NCBI GenBank assembly: GCA_002294285.1
Contig: DBFL01000025.1
Coordinates: 1-16,751, forward strand
DNA length: 16,751 nucleotides
Source: Candidatus Neomicrothrix sp. UBA881
GTDB lineage: Bacteria; Actinomycetota; Acidimicrobiia; Acidimicrobiales; MedAcidi-G1
Direction: 5' to 3'
Every line of letters begins with the position of its first letter. Within the stretch, counting starts at the first letter, position 1. The notes under the pieces are model-generated. The model was not told the origin of the DNA and did no database searches. It was given only the letters and a program-made list of their open reading frames with translations. Shown here in pieces: positions 15,773 through 16,751 of this stretch. A program made the translations under genes and the position numbers.

Positions 15773-15829
15773 GTATAGAGTTTACGAAATAAGTCTGGTA
15801 GAAGAAAATGATTTATTTAAATGTGCAAT

Positions 15830-16660
15830 TTAAGCGACAACTATGCTCTCACCGGCTCGATCACGCACAGTATTGACAGCTCTTTTAACCAAACGTCGGG
15901 CTGCTTCAGCGGTCACTCCCAGTTCTTCTCCAACTTCTCTGTAGCTTCGTTTTCTACCATCGACGAGTCCAAATCTCTGCTCGACTGCATATCTTGCTCG
16001 TTTGTCTAAAACATCTAGAAGTCGAGTTGCCATTTCGCTTTCAGAGCGGTCCATTACTTCTTGCTCGGGTCCGGGGTTTATGTCAGGAAGTAGATCAACC
16101 AGTTCATTACTATCATCGTCGCCGATTGTCCTATCTAGAGAGGTAGGTGTTGTCAGTCGGTGAAGTCTGGCATGTTCTTCATCAAGTTCGTCTCCATTGC
16201 CTGAGACTGCTCTAAGCGCAGCACGTAAACTAGCTGAGCGGTCACCAGGTAGTCTTACGAGGCTTGCTTTTTGGTCAAGAGCCCTTCCTATGGCCTGTCT
16301 TATCCAAAAGGTTGCGTAAGTGGAAAATTTGAATCCTTTTCTCCAGTCAAACTTGTCTACGGCATGTTCAAGGCCCAAGTTTCCTTCTTGTATAAGATCT
16401 AAAAGTTCCATTCCGGGAGGTAATGGGTAGCGTCGAGCTACGCTGACGACAAGTCTAAGATTTGACCGGATGAACCTGTCTTTCGCTTGTTCAGCAGCCC
16501 TTATTGCTCTGACGATATCCCTGCCTGTTTCTCCAGCTTCTTGGCGGGCGCGAGCCTCTGTTCCTGCTTCGATAGTTTGGGACAGTTGTCTTTCTTCTTG
16601 TGCATTAAGAAGGGGCACCATTCCAATTTCGTTTAAATATTGTCCTACTGAATCACTCAT
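15830..16660 (-). CDS. Sigma-70 family RNA polymerase sigma factor (group 2-like)
   Basis: Directs RNA polymerase to a promoter subset. 276 residues. Region 1.2 is at about 3-33 (DSVGQYLNEIGMVPLLNAQE). Region 2 is at about 61-138, with RFIRSNLRLVVSVARRY, LLDLIQEGNLGL, VDKFDWRKGFKFSTYATFWI and RQAIGRAL. Region 3 is short and followed by an acidic segment (about 140-205). Region 4 covers about 212-270. There is no region 1.1, and the region 4.2 recognition helix (VTAEAARRLVKRAVNTVR) differs from the VTRERIRQIE type of primary sigma factors. So I read it as an alternative group 2 factor, not the housekeeping SigA, though region 1.2 and region 2 are close to it. The ATG is preceded by a purine-rich AAAGAGAC. 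Its gene may be cotranscribed with DAHP synthase downstream. Confidence 0.9.
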   Translation of the reverse strand: MSDSVGQYLNEIGMVPLLNAQEERQLSQTIEAGTEARARQEAGETGRDIVRAIRAAEQAKDRFIRSNLRLVVSVARRYPLPPGMELLDLIQEGNLGLEHAVDKFDWRKGFKFSTYATFWIRQAIGRALDQKASLVRLPGDRSASLRAALRAVSGNGDELDEEHARLHRLTTPTSLDRTIGDDDSNELVDLLPDINPGPEQEVMDRSESEMATRLLDVLDKRARYAVEQRFGLVDGRKRSYREVGEELGVTAEAARRLVKRAVNTVRDRAGESIVVA

Positions 16661-16751
16661 TTTGTCTCTTTTTTAATCGCGTTTAACCGCGTCTCTGTTT
16701 CTTGTCGGAATTGCTTACCTACTAAGAAAATTTGCTGGGAGAGGCTAAAAA
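16661..16751. promoter_or_regulatory. Upstream region of the sigma factor gene, with a dyad
   Basis: 91 bases to the window edge without a gene. CGCG (16678-16681) and CGCG (16688-16691) flank TTTAAC, giving a near-palindrome about 17 bases before the sigma gene start; it could be an operator or a 5'-UTR hairpin. I found no convincing -10/-35 pair for the sigma gene. On +, GGGAGAGG (16737-16744) looks like a Shine-Dalgarno for a divergent gene starting just past the edge. Confidence 0.35.

Noticed and set aside
15773..15829. Possible leader peptide or attenuator before DAHP synthase
   Set aside because: The 57-base gap has no aromatic-codon leader frame and no pair of alternative hairpins.
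1..16751. CRISPR array, insertion sequence, prophage or defence island
   Set aside because: No regularly spaced repeats, transposase, integrase or terminal inverted repeats were seen, and every long frame belongs to a recognisable core family.

Overview
This window looks like core chromosome of a low-GC, gene-dense actinobacterium. Base composition by eye is roughly 40% GC (not computed). Support for this placement: a class II (plant/mycobacterial-type) DAHP synthase, an RNase E/G with a long basic N-terminal extension, and the order mrdA-rodA-radical SAM-DUF2344-rne/rng-rplU-rpmA-obg-proB. Short intergenic gaps and several genes without a clear Shine-Dalgarno also fit. A streamlined aquatic lineage of the Acidimicrobiia type is my best guess; it is inference and not proven by the window. 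No mobile element, CRISPR array, tRNA, rRNA or phage gene was seen, and the longest stretch without a gene is 137 bases.

Left block (1-10194, all on +). The 3' part of mrdA (PBP2) is followed by rodA: the elongasome transpeptidase and its glycosyltransferase partner. Next come a two-gene radical SAM unit (a TIGR03960-type enzyme and its DUF2344/TIGR03936 partner, overlapping by ATGA), RNase E/G, ribosomal proteins L21 and L27, the ribosome-assembly GTPase Obg and glutamate 5-kinase (proB). The block joins cell-wall elongation, RNA processing and ribosome assembly. The radical SAM pair is the least understood part and, from its position, may act on an RNA or ribosomal component.

Middle block (10177-14393). 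murJ (lipid II flippase family) is on - and its 3' end overlaps the 3' end of proB by 18 bases. Divergently from murJ, across a 137-base AT-rich gap, runs a two-gene unit on +: a MoxR-family AAA+ ATPase and a VWA-domain protein of the CoxE type. Such pairs act as chaperone-like activators of target proteins. No target is visible here.

Right block (14405-16751). On - lie a group-2-like sigma-70 factor and, downstream of it, class II DAHP synthase (entry to the shikimate pathway). DAHP synthase converges on the VWA gene; a perfect 13-bp inverted repeat spans both stop codons and is the best terminator candidate in the window.

Most of the window is ordinary core genome. The points most worth a second look are the uncharacterised radical SAM/DUF2344 pair with its extra C-terminal cysteine cluster, the orphan MoxR-VWA pair, the degenerate G4 motif in Obg, a MurJ lacking two arginines important in the E. 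coli protein, and the sigma factor with a non-standard region 4.2.
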